Below, in pieces: positions 11,785 through 22,930 of a DNA stretch of 64,000 bases. Position numbers and translations under genes: made by a program. The stretch comes from Ochotona curzoniae (taxonomy: Eukaryota > Chordata > Mammalia > Lagomorpha > Ochotonidae): contig NW_024466399.1 in the NCBI RefSeq assembly GCF_017591425.1, forward strand, positions 1,054,001 to 1,118,000, read 5' to 3'. Under the pieces are notes generated by a model. It was not told where the DNA came from. It did not search any database and was given only the letters and a program-made list of their open reading frames with translations. How positions within the stretch are numbered: the stretch's first letter is position 1; each line of letters starts with the position of its first letter.

Positions 11785-11866
11785 ATTTACTGAGTGGTTT
11801 CTGTGTGCCAAGCACAGCGCTAAGCACTCTGCACACATGAATTAGCATATCCTTCCCTAAAATTAT
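11785..11866 (+). mobile_element. MIR fragment
   Basis: 'tttctgtgtgccaagcacag' and 'cgctaagcactctgcacaca' match the MIR core, an ancient tRNA-derived SINE shared by all mammals. Confidence 0.75.
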
Positions 11867-11956
11867 TCCTTAAACAGACTTGCTCTAAATGCACCTTCAA
11901 GTCATCGTTATTTCCGCATACCTAAGAGTTCTCCACTTATTGAAAAATAATATATT

Positions 11957-12283
11957 AGGGCTGCTGGGGTGGTGTAGCATGTTAAGCCACCATCTGTGAT
12001 GTCCACCTCCCATGTGGGTGCTGGTTCAAGTCCTAGCTGCTCCCCTTCTGACCCAGCTCCCTGCTAATATGCCTGGGAAAGCAGTGGAAGATGGCCCAAA
12101 TGCCTGGACTCCTGCACCCAAGCACCTGGAAGATGCTCCTGGCCCCTAGCTTGAACTGGCCCAGGCCTTGCCATTGTAGCCGTCTGGGAGGTAGCAAATG
12201 GAAAACCCCAGTCTCTCTCTTTTCCTCTCTCTGTGTAACTCTGCCTTTCAGATAAGCAAAAGTAAATCTTAACCAAAAAAAGC
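11957..12283 (+). mobile_element. CSINE
   Basis: A full-length old copy from 'gggctgctggggtggtgtag' to 'gcctttcagataagcaaaag'. Confidence 0.9.
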
Positions 12284-12509
12284 AGCAGCAGCAGCAAAAA
12301 GCATATACTGTTTGAAAAAAACCAGTATTTGGTCTGAGCTAACTCCATCATGCTAGTTTTTGATGCTTATACAAATAATCTGCTAGAATTTTTTAAAGCG
12401 AAATGCAGAAACAATAAACTTTAACATAGAATTATTCTTAGAATTTTACAATGTCTATTGCTAAAAAAAAAAAATACTTCTAAGTAAGCTTTATAAACAT
12501 CTCTTAAAC

Positions 12510-12920
12510 AGCCCAGTGTGTGTGTCAGGTAGCAAGAAGATGCACCCGGCAGCAGAGTGCCTGGGTCCCACGCCCTGGCTCTGAACCCCGAGCCCAGCTC
12601 CCTGCCAGACCCAGGAAGGAGCAAATGACGGCACCAAGAAGTGGTTCCTGCCCATCCTGACTGTCGCAGGCATCTGGGGAATGACTAGTGAACAGAAGTA
12701 CTCTCTCTCCTTCCCTCTCTCTCTCCCTCTTTCTCTCTCCCTGTCTCTCTCCCTCTCTCTCTCTCTCCCCCTCGCTCTCTCTTTCTCCCTGTCTCTCTCC
12801 CTCTCTCCCCACCCTCTCTCGCGCGCGCGCGCGTGCTCTCTCTCTCCCCCTTGCTCTCTCTCTCTCCCTCTCTCCCCCTTGCTCTCTCTCTCCCTCTCTC
12901 TCTCTGTCTCTCAACCAAAG
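12510..12920 (+). mobile_element. CSINE with greatly expanded CT tract
   Basis: The core (12530-12690) is old. The usual short CT tract has expanded to over 200 bases. Confidence 0.85.
12697..12914 (+). repeat. (CT)n polypyrimidine tract with internal (CG)n
   Basis: About 218 bases of C/T with a 13-base alternating CG block at 12821-12833. The tract is an expansion inside the SINE. Alternating CG may adopt Z-DNA and the mirror-like CT tract may form a triplex; both are inference. Confidence 0.95.
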
Positions 12921-13799
12921 GTAACACAGCATGTAGTTATGCTTTGGATCCACAAGTAAAATATTACAGATGGGGGAAAGTAGCCAGAAGTTTGAGAATT
13001 AGCCACTGAGGCTGGAGATGACCCCAGCAGTAGAGGACGCTGCGTGCAGGTTCATAAGACCGCTACCCAGTCTTAGACAAGGGACTTGAACCTGGCCGGA
13101 TTCCACTATCTGTCCCCATAAAGGACAATTGTGTGAAGCTGGCCCTGAAATTGATTTTTTTAAATCTCGTTGGCACCTGTCGTGAAGCTCACCAGAAAGA
13201 AGGGCGTTGAGGCAAGTCCTGCCAACACCCCCCGCCCAGGGGTCATCCTCGGGGTGCAGGTGCAAAGGGGCTCAGGCCGCAGGATGGGCGCCCACCCGCC
13301 CTGCCCCAGGGGACAAGGCTTGCACTGCCAGGAGCCACAAACCCAAACTGCCCTTCCCTCCCCGGGCAAGGCAGGGCAGGCGGAAGAACTCAGCAGGAGA
13401 GGGACAGGGCCAGCTGCTAGACATGGATGAGCTATGGACAAGCAGGCCCTGCCCTGGCTTCCGTTTCCACACAGAACCAGACAAATGTCAGAGCCCAAAG
13501 CCGGTGGCCCACGCTGAGCGCGCGCTCACACCCCAGCCCACCACCTGGACCTCTGCACCCGCCCTGACTCGGCCATCAGCAGGCTCCTCCACGGACTCCC
13601 CACGCCTCGCCTGGAATCCTGTCACGGTGTGCTGCTCTCGGGACACACGGCACACACGTGGGGGACGAGACAGTGCCTTCCTCACTCACAGGAGGGCTCA
13701 TGGAACCCCTCAGCTGTCACTGCTGGACCCTGGGACTCAGGCACGCACTGGGTGGGGATGGGCTTCTAGGGGCCGGGGAGGGGGCGACAGGGGGAGTCC
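12921..13799. other. GC-rich intronic sequence
   Basis: The GC-rich block at 13200-13780 lies 0.6-1.2 kb beyond exon 3 (downstream in gene orientation). No exon could be defined despite several open frames. Confidence 0.4.
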
Positions 13800-13966
13800 A
13801 GGAGACTTCAGAAAGTTCGTGGAAAGGGAGAATTTATAAAGAGCTTATCTCGCTGGAACCCAAGCATTGTTTCTCAGATGTACTTTGCAACGAACTTCTC
13901 CAAAAACACCTTGTATGCACGAATTCCAAAGACAGTTTGCATCCAAAATAGGCTTATCTCTCAGTT
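13800..13966. mobile_element. MITE-like palindromic relic
   Basis: It starts 'acttcagaaagttcgtggaa', the inverse of the 'ttcccatgaacttttccaaa' end seen at 24085-24290, and ends with a related 'ctctcagttccatg'. Confidence 0.55.
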
Positions 13967-14377
13967 CCATGCCCCACACAGTGTTTGAAGGACCCACAGA
14001 GCCGGGGACAGGGCGCCAGGCTGTCCCGGGCCGGACCTGCAGCAGCTGTTGCTTCGTCTCCCCAAACGCTTCCAGCCACACAAACCGTGCTGGAGAGGAC
14101 TCCCCTTCTGTTAAGTTTTTGTTGAAAAATACCTAAATGCAAGGGAAAGCCTTACTTGCTTTTGGACGATTTTGCCAACTCTTAAGACAAGATGATAACT
14201 TTCATATAATGATACAGTGTTCTTAGTCCAGAGAAGCTAGGCTGAAAACCCTCAACATCCCCCAAGTCACAGTAGCTGAACGAGAACGCGCACCGGGAGC
14301 CTGGCTTTCTCCACCGCGCGCTTGCACATCCGCAGGGCGCCCGGGGAGCCTTGCCCAGCCGCTCCAGGCCCGCTCAC

Positions 14378-14504
14378 CTGAATGTGCACAGCACCCTCTA
14401 TCGCTTCGGCGAGGTTGGAGCAGCCGCTGATGAGCGACAGCTGCTGCTCGGCGCTCAGCGAGCCCTTCAGAGACCCCGCCTGCTCCAGCGCCTTCATCTC
14501 CTTC
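14378..14504 (-). CDS. CRYL1: CRYL1 coding exon 3
   Basis: This 127-base exon has a TTTTTGCAG acceptor just above 14504 and a CAG|GTGAGC donor below 14378 on the minus strand. The first base completes the Arg codon split from exon 2 (AG|G). Forty-two codons follow, beginning [17 protein letters not shown] and ending [11 protein letters not shown], roughly residues 51-92, and the exon ends in phase 0. The segment is the helical part of the NAD-binding domain with the family pattern QLSLISGC. Substitutions relative to remembered human and rabbit proteins are conservative, with no disruption. The next expected residues (ECVPE in human and rabbit) belong to an exon left of the window. The exon sits in a locally GC-rich stretch. 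Confidence 0.96.
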
Positions 14505-14934
14505 CTGCAAAAAGGCAGACAACCCGTCACTGCGAGGCCTCCGACAAACGTCTACACGCAGACCGGGCTCAACGGCGCTAACGGGAAAGACGCAACCCCA
14601 AATCACAATGGCCACCCTCACCAGCACCCCACCACCACCCCTGCAGGATCACAGCACTCAAACCAACGTTGGCTAAGGGGGGTGGGGGGGACTGGAATGC
14701 TTTGAGCAGCCTTGCTGAGCTGGTGGCGTGATGCAACCACCACGCGAAACAGCAGGGAGCTTGAAAAACAACTCAAAAGGGAACGTGGACACAAAGCCAG
14801 CCAGCAGCCCTGCATCGGGCAAGCATCCAAAGAATGGAAGGCCAAGCCTTGAAGAGATGCTGGTATGCCCTGTTCAAGAGAGGGCGGCAACTCAGAGCCC
14901 ATTAACAGCCCCCCCGCATCGTGGTGTAGCAAGG

Positions 14935-15100
14935 AAAACGGCAGAGGATGGCCCAAGTCCTCGGGCCCCTCAGCCACATGGGAGACCCGGACGCAGCAGC
15001 CTGGTCCAGCCCTGGCCACTGTGGCTATCAGAGAAGTAAGCCACTGAATGGCAGATCTCACACTCGGTGTCCCCCGTGTAGCCCTGCCCTACATACATCT
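14935..15100 (+). mobile_element. CSINE fragment, 3' part
   Basis: 'aaaacggcagaggatggccc' to 'ctgaatggcagatctcac' is the downstream half of an old copy. Confidence 0.65.
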
Positions 15101-15107
15101 TTTTTTT

Positions 15108-15425
15108 TAAAAAAAGATTTATTTTTATTATTTTTTAGTGGAAAGGCGGATATACAGAGAGGAGAGACAGAGAGGAAGATCTTCCGTCCAATGATTGACT
15201 CCCCAAATGAGCGCAATGGCCGATGCTATGCTGATCCGAAGCCAGGAGCCTCTTCCGGGTCTCCCATGCGGGTGCAGGGTCCCAAAGCTTTGGGCCGTCC
15301 TTGACTGCTTTCCCGGGCCACAGGCAGGGAGCTGGATGGGAAGCGGGGCTGCCGGGATAGAACTGGCGACCATATGGGATCCCGGGCGTGCAAGGCGAGG
15401 ACCTTAACCACTGCGCCACCCTGCA
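15108..15425 (-). mobile_element. CSINE, young copy
   Basis: Close to consensus over its length. In antisense it reads 'ggaaaggcggatatacagag' to 'ccttaaccactgcgccac', the 'gcgca...ggttaagg' head type. Confidence 0.95.
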
Positions 15426-15774
15426 ACGCCAGGTCAATCAGGCAGGCCACATACACGAACACACACGCTCGCCTTGCTTTGCAAGGAATGCCGTGGGCTT
15501 CCTGCTGGAAGTCAGATAACATTTACATGTGTCTTTCAGTGGCCCGTGCCCATCAGCTGAAGGCCTGCAATGGGATCAGGCTGGCATGACACAGCGAGGA
15601 AGCTGCCTGCCACCGAGGGCACAGGGCACCTTAGCGAGAGGGGGCCAGAGAGAACCTCTCCAAGACTCAAGGTTTGGTGGGCGACTTTGCAAGGACAGCA
15701 AGAGGAGCAGGGCTCACTATCTTGAGAGCTGCCTCATATAAATTAATTTGGAAGAAAACTGGCGGAATATAGCT
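15426..15774. other. Intronic sequence, no recognised feature
   Basis: Nothing recognised between two SINEs. Confidence 0.35.
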
Positions 15775-16090
15775 TTAAAAACCCCGGAGGAGGTGTTTAA
15801 CCTGCTGGTTAAGATGGCTGAGTCTCACACCAAAGTGCCCAGGTCTGATTCCAAGAGCCAGCTCCTGCCTCTCCTTCCTACAAATGCAAGCCCTTGTGGA
15901 CCACACTGGCACATCAAGTCACGGGGCCCCTGCCCCTGCCGTGGGAAGCCTGGGTGGAGCTCCTAGCGCCCCTGCTCTGAGCACCAACCTGCTCCCTGGC
16001 ACTGCCAGCATTTGGGGAACGAACCGACTTATGGCAGTGCTCGCTTGCGCGCTCTCTCTGTCTCTCTCTAATATATATATTCTCTGCTTC
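15775..16090 (+). mobile_element. CSINE, old copy
   Basis: 'gtttaacctgctggttaaga' head and 'ctctgtctctctctaatata' tail. Confidence 0.85.
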
Positions 16091-16394
16091 ATATACAACC
16101 CTAACGACTCCCTGGTTTGGGAGAAATCTTGAGGATGAGCACAAAGGGGCTGCCCTCAGAGGTAAAGGCTACCTCCAGGGCGCGCACGTTTTCCCACAAT
16201 TATGCAAAACAGATTCCTTGGGGTAGAGACCCACAGGATCAGTGTGGATCCTGAAAACAGAGCCAGTTCCCTGGGAAGCTTACAGAAACACATACATTCA
16301 TTACATTTTCCCTGATGTTTTGGACTCTGAGATGCAAACAGCGCCCTCTGCTGGTTCCCCTTAACCCCTACATCAGCCACGGCTGAGCACAGCC

Positions 16395-16528
16395 CAGGTC
16401 TCCAGCCTCGCCTTCCAGGGCACACAGCAGCAGGAGGCCGGAATCGGGGCCAGAGCCCAGGCGTAAGGGATGGGCTCTACTTAACCTCTGCCTCTGTAAT
16501 CCTTCAAATAAATAAATAAATCTTTAAA
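16395..16528 (+). mobile_element. CSINE tail fragment
   Basis: Terminal 'ccttcaaataaataaataaa' with a little upstream core. It faces the antisense SINE at 16531, tail to tail. Confidence 0.5.
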
Positions 16529-16530
16529 AC

Positions 16531-16812
16531 CAGCTTTATTTATTTGAAAGAATTACAGAGACAGAGAGAGATCCTCCATCTGCCGGCTCACTCCCCAGAT
16601 GGCTGCCGTGGCCAGAGCTGGGTGAAGGCAAAGCCAGGACTCAGGAGACTGACCTGGGTCCCCCATGTGAGTGGCAGAGGTTCAAGCGCTTGGGCCATCT
16701 TCTGCTTCTCCCACACCACTAACAGGGAGCCGGATCAGGAATGCAGCATGAACTGGCATCCACGTGGGACACAGGTAATGGCTTAACTCATCACGCCACC
16801 ACAATGGCCCTA
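16531..16812 (-). mobile_element. CSINE, old copy
   Basis: Antisense from 'ctttatttatttgaaagaat' to 'catcacgccaccacaatggc'. Confidence 0.9.
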
Positions 16813-16834
16813 GCCTCTCTTTTAATACCATCTT

Positions 16835-16990
16835 CCCACGAGTTTTTGGGAACACCTCATATGTAGAGAAGACAAACATGACTGGTTTTTAGGACTATCG
16901 ATGTTAACGCCAACTCCTTTGATGTCCAATTTTACCACGTGTAAAAAATAAAACCACGTAAGTCCATTTGGCTTTCAAAACAACTAGAAA
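16835..16990. mobile_element. MITE-like palindromic relic (tentative)
   Basis: 'cccacgagtttttgggaaca' followed by 'cctcatatg' resembles one terminus of the family. The interior is degenerate. Confidence 0.35.
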
Positions 16991-17974
16991 TACTCATAAC
17001 ACACGTCCAACCAGAAAGAATATTTCTTCTGTTTTTCAGTCTTGCCCACTTATTTTGATGCCAAAGGAACCAACGCCCAAAGATGGGGCCGACTGCCAGA
17101 GTCAAAGCTGGGAGACGCAGGTGAGCAGCACCCACTGCCGCAAGCACCGTGACACAGCAAGCTCAGCCTGCCGCACTGGCGTCAGTGTCCTCATGAGTTC
17201 ACTCTCTCACTGTCCCCTCCAGGTACCCCAGGATCCCTGCCCTAGACACAGGCTTCCGTAACGCAGAACCACGGGGCAGGTGGTGCTATGGAGAAGGCAT
17301 CCTTCAGGTAGTGCAGGACCATCAGCGGCTTGGCCCCTGCTTGCCATACTGCGTGGCAGCCAGCCATGGGTGGGAGGCATAGGGTCGCTGGCAAGACCCC
17401 TAATGGCCCTCATGCCCTCAGCATCACTTCCCAGGGCCCAACATAGGAATGTGGGGACAGGAACATTGGAGGGACACCTCTGAATCACAGCACATGGCTC
17501 CCACAAGCCTGAGACAAGCACTAACCTGTCACAAGCTCTGTGGGCTGACCAGGCACCTTGAGCCAAATGGCCACTGGATGGTAGGAGGTGAAGACCCACT
17601 GGGCAGCGCCATCAAAGGCAGACAGGCCGGCACAGGTGCAGCGGGGCCGCCATACGGGCCTGAGCCCTATCACGTGACCACCCACTGCTAATCATGTGAC
17701 AGCGAGGACACTGTTGCAGGGGGTCCCACAGCGGATCCTCACAGCTTGGGGGATGGGGAAAGAAGCCTAGAATCTCTCCCTTTACCCACCAGGCAAGACC
17801 CAGTGCCCCTTAGATGTGGAGCATCACAGGGGCTGAGGGCTGAAGATTCCTGCACGTGTGAGCACTCAGCTGTGAGCCATGGGATTTCTGTACATTAGAC
17901 CCACAGCAGCCACCGCGCCTGGCTGGTCACCACGCCACCCATCAGCACAACCAGAGGAGACATCTCACTTTCAT
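16991..17974. other. Intronic sequence, no recognised feature
   Basis: Mixed-composition DNA. No repeat family or exon recognised. Confidence 0.4.
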
Positions 17975-18228
17975 TTGGTTCATAGAGATCTTCCATCTCT
18001 GGTTCACTCTCCAAATGGCCTCAATAGCCAGAACTGGACCAGTCTAAAGCCAGGAGCCAGAAGCTTCTTTTGGTCTCCCACAAGGATGCAGGGGCCCAAA
18101 AACTTGGGCCATTGTCTGCTGATTTCCCAGACCATTAGCAGTAGAACAACTGGAACTAGAACCAGGACCGATATGGGATGCCGGCACTGAAAGCAGAGGT
18201 TGAATCTGTAGCCACAGCGGGGGCCCCC
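17975..18228 (-). mobile_element. CSINE, old copy
   Basis: Antisense 'agagatcttccatctctggt' to 'gccacagcgggggccc'. The 3' tail is missing. Confidence 0.85.
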
Positions 18229-19035
18229 TGCAAGTAATATTTTTCTAAGATTATTTTTCTTGTCACAGCTTATTTTAATTTTAAAAAAAAAATGCAGACA
18301 GAACACATATGTCTTTTTTTTTCCCCCGGTCATCTGGAACTAACTACCACCACTGGCATCATTTGCTTCCTGTCATTCTTAAGTAAACAAAAAGAAAGCC
18401 CCTGGAAACAGAATTTGGCAGGAAGAGCTACAAACGCCGGCCTTCTGCACACAAGACTTGGACAAAGAAGCGAAGAAGCAGATGGTCTCGGGGCCCTTGC
18501 ACCTGGGCTAGGCAGACAAACTGGGACCTGAAGGCAGAGCTGTGGTGCACACCTGGCCGCTGGAAAAATGCAGATGCAGACCCCAGGGCCTGCTGTGGCA
18601 AAAGCCCAGCCAGGAGCTGGGAGGGGTTTCCACAAGGATATCCAGACAGACCCCTCCTCGTGAAATTCAAATCTACATGCCTTCTACCAAACCCAGCCGC
18701 TGTGCTCAGTGGCTAGACCCTTTCCAAAGCAGAAGACTGAGCATTTTGAAAGATCTTCTGCCTTGAGCTTTGAAGAAGAGACGCAAAAATACCCAGAGAA
18801 CTTCTAACTACCTGTAGGAACCTCAAAAGCCACACACGTTCTGAAATATTGCTGCGCTTTGCCTGGTAAACTGCTGCAGTGTGCCAGATCTACCTGTAGG
18901 GGTCAGCCTAACAACACAACTCAGTATTTGCATTTCCCCAAATTAAGGAAAATTGGACAAGTGCTCACAATCCTTTCTGTAAAATAGGATATGAGTGTTT
19001 GTTTTACCCTTTAGATTTGTTTGTGAAGTTTTATT
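18229..19035. other. Intronic sequence, no recognised feature
   Basis: The unassigned DNA precedes the L1. A T-rich run lies at about 18310-18325. Confidence 0.35.
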
Positions 19036-19982
19036 AAAAAGGAGGATTTACTCCAAGAGTTAGTGGAGGGAGAATCAAGACAGCAAAACAGGGCAAGAAC
19101 ACGTTTTAACAGATGGAGAAACGTTAGGCAGTGTAAGCAGAGAGGGCACGTTCCAGTAGATAGGAGAGGACAGAACAACAGCAGAGGGGCACCTGGAGAC
19201 TGACAGACACAGGAAAGCAGCAGGTACAACAGAGTGGTGTTGCAGTGACTGATACCCCAGCGGCATTCAGCGAGGGGCGATCTGAACTCCACTATGGACA
19301 GTGCTACGCATGCGCTGAGCTGCGAGTGAACTCATTTCTGACTCAGTGAACTGCATCAACGTGGCATCCTACAGGTTCCACCCAAGATAGGTCCAAGTAG
19401 CCCCCAGACCGGATGGCCAGCAGATCAAGAACTCAAGTAGTGGCACGTCAGGCACCATTTTGTATGGTGTAGCAAAGGCTTTGAGACTGCAGGGACAACA
19501 GTGAGCTGCGCATGTGCTGAGCTGGGAGCAAACTGACTGAGCTCAGCGCATTGCACTGGTCCCACAGGAAAATAATACCTACTGGCATCGTTCAAGTCAA
19601 AATAAGTCCGGGTGGCCCTCAGACCGAACATCTAGCAGGTTCTGGCAACATCAGCACCACCAACAAAATAGCTATACAGGACACCTGGTGTCTCCCTAAT
19701 CCTGGGAACTGCTCCAACAAGAAGTGAGAGAAAGGCTGTACAGACAATGGTGCAGCCTCAGCACAATATCACAGGAGGTGGAGAGTGGTGAGCCGGGAGC
19801 TGGGGCTACAGAGTCCATGGTGAAAATCTAACATAAAAACCCAGACCTGGAGGGAGTGGCACAACTGACTGCAAACAAAGAACCGTGTACCAATTGTAAT
19901 AAGTAAAATCGAACTGTAGACCTGTGGGTGACAGAGCTTAGAAACCCGCCCCAAGGAGAAGAATCTGATAACCAGAAGTACA

Positions 19983-20975
19983 ATGACCAAGAGCGAAAGA
20001 AGAAACAGAGGCACAATGAATGTTACTGAAGACTCCCCTGCAAAGGAGCAAAACCCTTTGCCAACCTCAGAGTTAACTGAGGAAGACATCAAGAAAATGG
20101 GGGATACAGAATTCAAAACGCCTGTTATAAAGTGTTATAAAACACTTCTTATCAACACTGAGAAGCACGTAAAGCAGGCATCCAAGGAATTCAAGGAACA
20201 TGTCACACTGGAAATGAATCAAATGAAAGCTGACATATCAGAAATGAAGAATATAGTGGAGAAAATTGAAACTACAGTGGAGAGTCTCCAAAATAGAATA
20301 AAGGAGGCAGAAGAAAGAATCTCAGAATTGAAAGGTATTTCTTGTCACCAGGGGGAAACAATCAGAAAGCTGGAAGTGGAGCTGGATCAGGCCGAAAACA
20401 AAGTATTCAAGAATTGAAAAACACTATTAAAAGGCCAAATATAAGAGCTATAGGAGTCGCAGAAGGTGCAGAAAGAGAGGCTGGTTTTACAAAAGTATTT
20501 AATGAAAAAATAAGGAAAAACTTCCCTAATCTGGAGAAAGAATTGGGAAACAAGATCCAGGAGGGGCACACAACTCCCAACAGGCTTGATCAAAAGCGAT
20601 CTTCACCAAGACACATGATCATCAAGCTCTCTTCAATTGAACATAAGGAAAAGATCCTGAAATGTGCACGTGAAAAAAATCAACTGATATATAAAGGAAT
20701 GTCAATTAAACTCACAAAAGAGATCTCTCACAAGAAATTCTACAGGCAAGAAGAGAATGGAGTGACATATTCCAAATTCTAAAAGCAAAATATTGTCGGC
20801 CCAGGATAACATGCCCAGCAACACTTTCCTTTGTCTTTGAAAATGAAATAAAATTCTTCCACAGCAAAGAAAAGCTCAAAAATGCTTCTTCCAAACCTGC
20901 CCTACAAAGGATACTTAAAGATGTTCTCTTGACAGAGGAAAGAAATAACGCCTCCCAAAACCAAAGGCAAATGTG
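19983..20975 (+). pseudogene. L1 ORF1 remnant (RNA-binding chaperone protein), frameshifted
   Basis: L1 ORF1p is the trimeric RNA chaperone that coats L1 RNA. The first frame (19983-20417) begins MTKSERRNRGTMNV and carries a heptad-rich coiled coil (EMKNIVEKIETTVESLQNR region). A second frame (to 20782) holds the RRM-like motif RPNIRAIGVAEG and the C-terminal-domain pattern SPRHMIIKLSSIEHKEKILK. A third frame (about 20765-20975) holds the conserved tail with PALQRILKDVLL. Two frameshifts, near 20400 and 20760, break the protein. Domain order and spacing match intact mammalian ORF1p. Confidence 0.88.
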
Positions 20976-20992
20976 AAGAACATCCCAGTAAA

Positions 20993-21214
20993 ATGACAAC
21001 AGAGAACTCAACCAATGAACAACCCATTGCTAAAATGACAGAACCAAATTACCACCTAGTTGTATTTACCCTGAATGTAAATGGCTTAAACTCACCAATC
21101 AAACATCATAGATTAGTAAACTGGATCAAAAACTCAAAACCCATCTATTTGTTGCCTACAGGAGACATATCTCACCAACAAAGATCAGCAGAAACTATCT
21201 CTCATGGATTTTGA
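20993..21214 (+). pseudogene. L1 ORF2 N-terminus (start of endonuclease domain)
   Basis: The open segment begins MTTENSTNEQ and includes FTLNVNGLNSPIKHHRLVNW, the hallmark first strand of the L1 apurinic-type endonuclease (catalytic Asn in LNVNGL). The catalytic glutamate motif expected ~30 residues later (LQET) is altered to LPTGD. Homology then stops where antisense ORF2 begins. Confidence 0.88.
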
Positions 21215-21435
21215 TTTTTTATTTAATTTCACCTTTTCATAACACTTTCTCACTAAATTCTTCACTGACTCATAGATCATACAGTAACATCACTTTCTTC
21301 AAGAAAGTTCTTGGCTTTCTTTTTAATTTCTTCAATGACACATTAGTCATTCAGTAACATGTTATTTAACTTCACGGCATTTTTAATTTCTTCTTCTCTT
21401 CCTGTTGTTGATTTTGTTTTGTGGCTTTTCACTTA
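21215..21435 (-). mobile_element. Inverted L1 ORF2 fragment
   Basis: The plus strand reads 'cattagtcattcagtaacat' and 'gttatttaacttcacggcat', the reverse complement of an internal part of L1 ORF2. It is sandwiched between sense ORF2 start and sense 3' UTR. Confidence 0.7.
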
Positions 21436-21804
21436 AGGGGATGTACAGTAACTGTGTAATGGAGACTATCATATCCAGATGTGAGGATACAGTGCAGTAT
21501 GCATCTCTACTTCCAAAGGTGGACTCCCAATGAAACTGTTTACTACATCGTAACAATAGGATGCTGGACTCTCTGCCATTGTCCATGCCCGCAATGATGG
21601 ACATAGGACTGTCTATGAAGAACTATACTATAATGATAATATAGCGGAACTCAGTGGGTGGGAGGAGGGATCTTGTGGAGCGGACAGAGATATCCCAGGG
21701 CCTATGGAACTGTATCATAAAATGATAATAATAATTTGAAAAAAAAAATTTGAAGAGTTAGTGGTGAAATCAGAACCCTCTACTCTGGGTGGGAGTTCAA
21801 ATTA

Positions 21805-22110
21805 CTGCAATTGGGGCAGGGGCCTGGACAGAATGGGCACCCTGACTATGGCACGAGCATTCCATGTGGATGTTGCTTCATGCCCCAGCGGCTCCAGTTC
21901 CAATTCACCTTCCTGGCCTGGGAAAGCAGTGGAAGTTGAACCAAGACTTTGGGTACCCACACGGGAGACTGAGAGGAAGCTCCTGGTTCCTGGCTTCAAA
22001 TCAGGGCAGCTCCAGCCATTTTGGCCTTTTAGGGAATAAGCCAATGGATAGAAGATCTCTGTCTCTCCTCTCTGTAACTCTGCCTTTCAAAATAAATAAA
22101 TGCACAAATA
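21805..22110 (+). mobile_element. CSINE, old copy
   Basis: 'ggacagaatgggcaccctga' head region, 'ttcctggcctgggaaagcag' and terminal 'tttcaaaataaataaatgca'. Confidence 0.85.
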
Positions 22111-22439
22111 AAAGGTAAGTTTGTTTAAAAATAAACAAATAAAAGGCAGAAACTACACTGAAGAGGCGTGGTGAAGATGAGACATGGTGGAGTGGACAGG
22201 ATCAGGCATGGAAAGGAAGATGCAGGTGGGAAAACAGAGGCTGCCTGGGAGAGCCTGAGAGAGGCTGTGGCAGCGGGGGGAGCAGGCAGAGATGGTGCAG
22301 AGGGCTCCAGCCCAGGACCACCTCCTAGAGCCACAGAAACCAGAGCCCCCCATCTCCACGCAGGAAGGGCAGGGACGATGGGCTGTGAGAACCAGGGCCG
22401 AGATAAAGTACTTGGAGCAGGTGACAACACTACAGACAC

Positions 22440-22930
22440 ACAGGCACACACGCAAGCACAGGACACAACACACACATACACATTGTACACACACAACATA
22501 CACACATGCCACACAGCACACTGCCTCACACACAACATACACACGTGCCACACAACACACTGCCTCACACACACACAACATACACACGTGCCACACAGCA
22601 CACTGCCTCACACACACACAACATACACACGTGCCACACAGCACACTGTCTCACACACACATTGTACACAACATACACATGTGCCACACAGCACACTGCC
22701 TCACACACACACAACATACATACGTGCCACACAGCACACCGCCTCACACACACACAACATACACACATGCACACAGCACACTGCCTCACACACACACACA
22801 CAACATACACACGTGCCACACAGCACACTGCCTCACACACACACAACATACACACGTGCCACACAGCACACTGCCTCACACACACACATTGTACACAGCA
22901 TACACACGTGTCACACAGCACACCACATTA
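22440..22930 (+). repeat. CA-rich minisatellite, ~43-45 bp unit, ~10 copies
   Basis: Units share 'acatacacacgtgccacaca' and 'gcacactgcctcacacaca'. One imperfect unit type contains an extra 'cattgtacac' block. It is open in all plus frames because CA repeats lack stops, so the long open frames here are not coding. Confidence 0.95.

Larger units (their letters stand above)
1..14377 (-). other. CRYL1: CRYL1 intron 3 (partial)
   Basis: The segment begins at the exon 3 donor (14377) and runs off the left edge. It holds about 17 SINE copies, a GC minisatellite, an inverted old L1 and retroviral LTR-like fragments. No further CRYL1 exon was recognised, so the next exon lies outside the window. Confidence 0.9.
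19040..21740 (+). mobile_element. Rearranged lagomorph L1 LINE
   Basis: In order it contains a 5' UTR (about 19040-19980), ORF1 remnants (19983-20975), the start of ORF2 (20993-21214), an antisense ORF2 piece (about 21215-21435) and an L1-like 3' end with 'ctatggaactgtatcataaa' and an A-rich tail (to 21740). The 5' UTR contains two related ~200-base blocks (about 19290-19440 and 19480-19640), each with a 'gctgcgcatg'-like motif and an 'aagataggtccaagtagccc'-type motif or variant, so it is partly duplicated. Most of ORF2, including the reverse transcriptase, is missing, so the element cannot move on its own. Confidence 0.9.

Noticed and set aside
13170..13840. GC-rich open frames near exon 3 as an alternative CRYL1 exon
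   Set aside because: No matching splice sites, no family resemblance, and the known exon order has no exon between exons 3 and 4 with such composition.
20400..20980. A host coiled-coil gene
   Set aside because: The RRM-like and C-terminal motifs and the flanking 5' UTR and ORF2 identify L1 ORF1.
19983..21214. An active, retrotransposition-competent L1
   Set aside because: ORF1 has two frameshifts, ORF2 stops after ~74 codons, and the reverse transcriptase region is missing.
22440..22930. Regular direct repeats that could suggest a CRISPR-like array
   Set aside because: The units are contiguous low-complexity CA sequence without unique spacers, in a mammalian genome.
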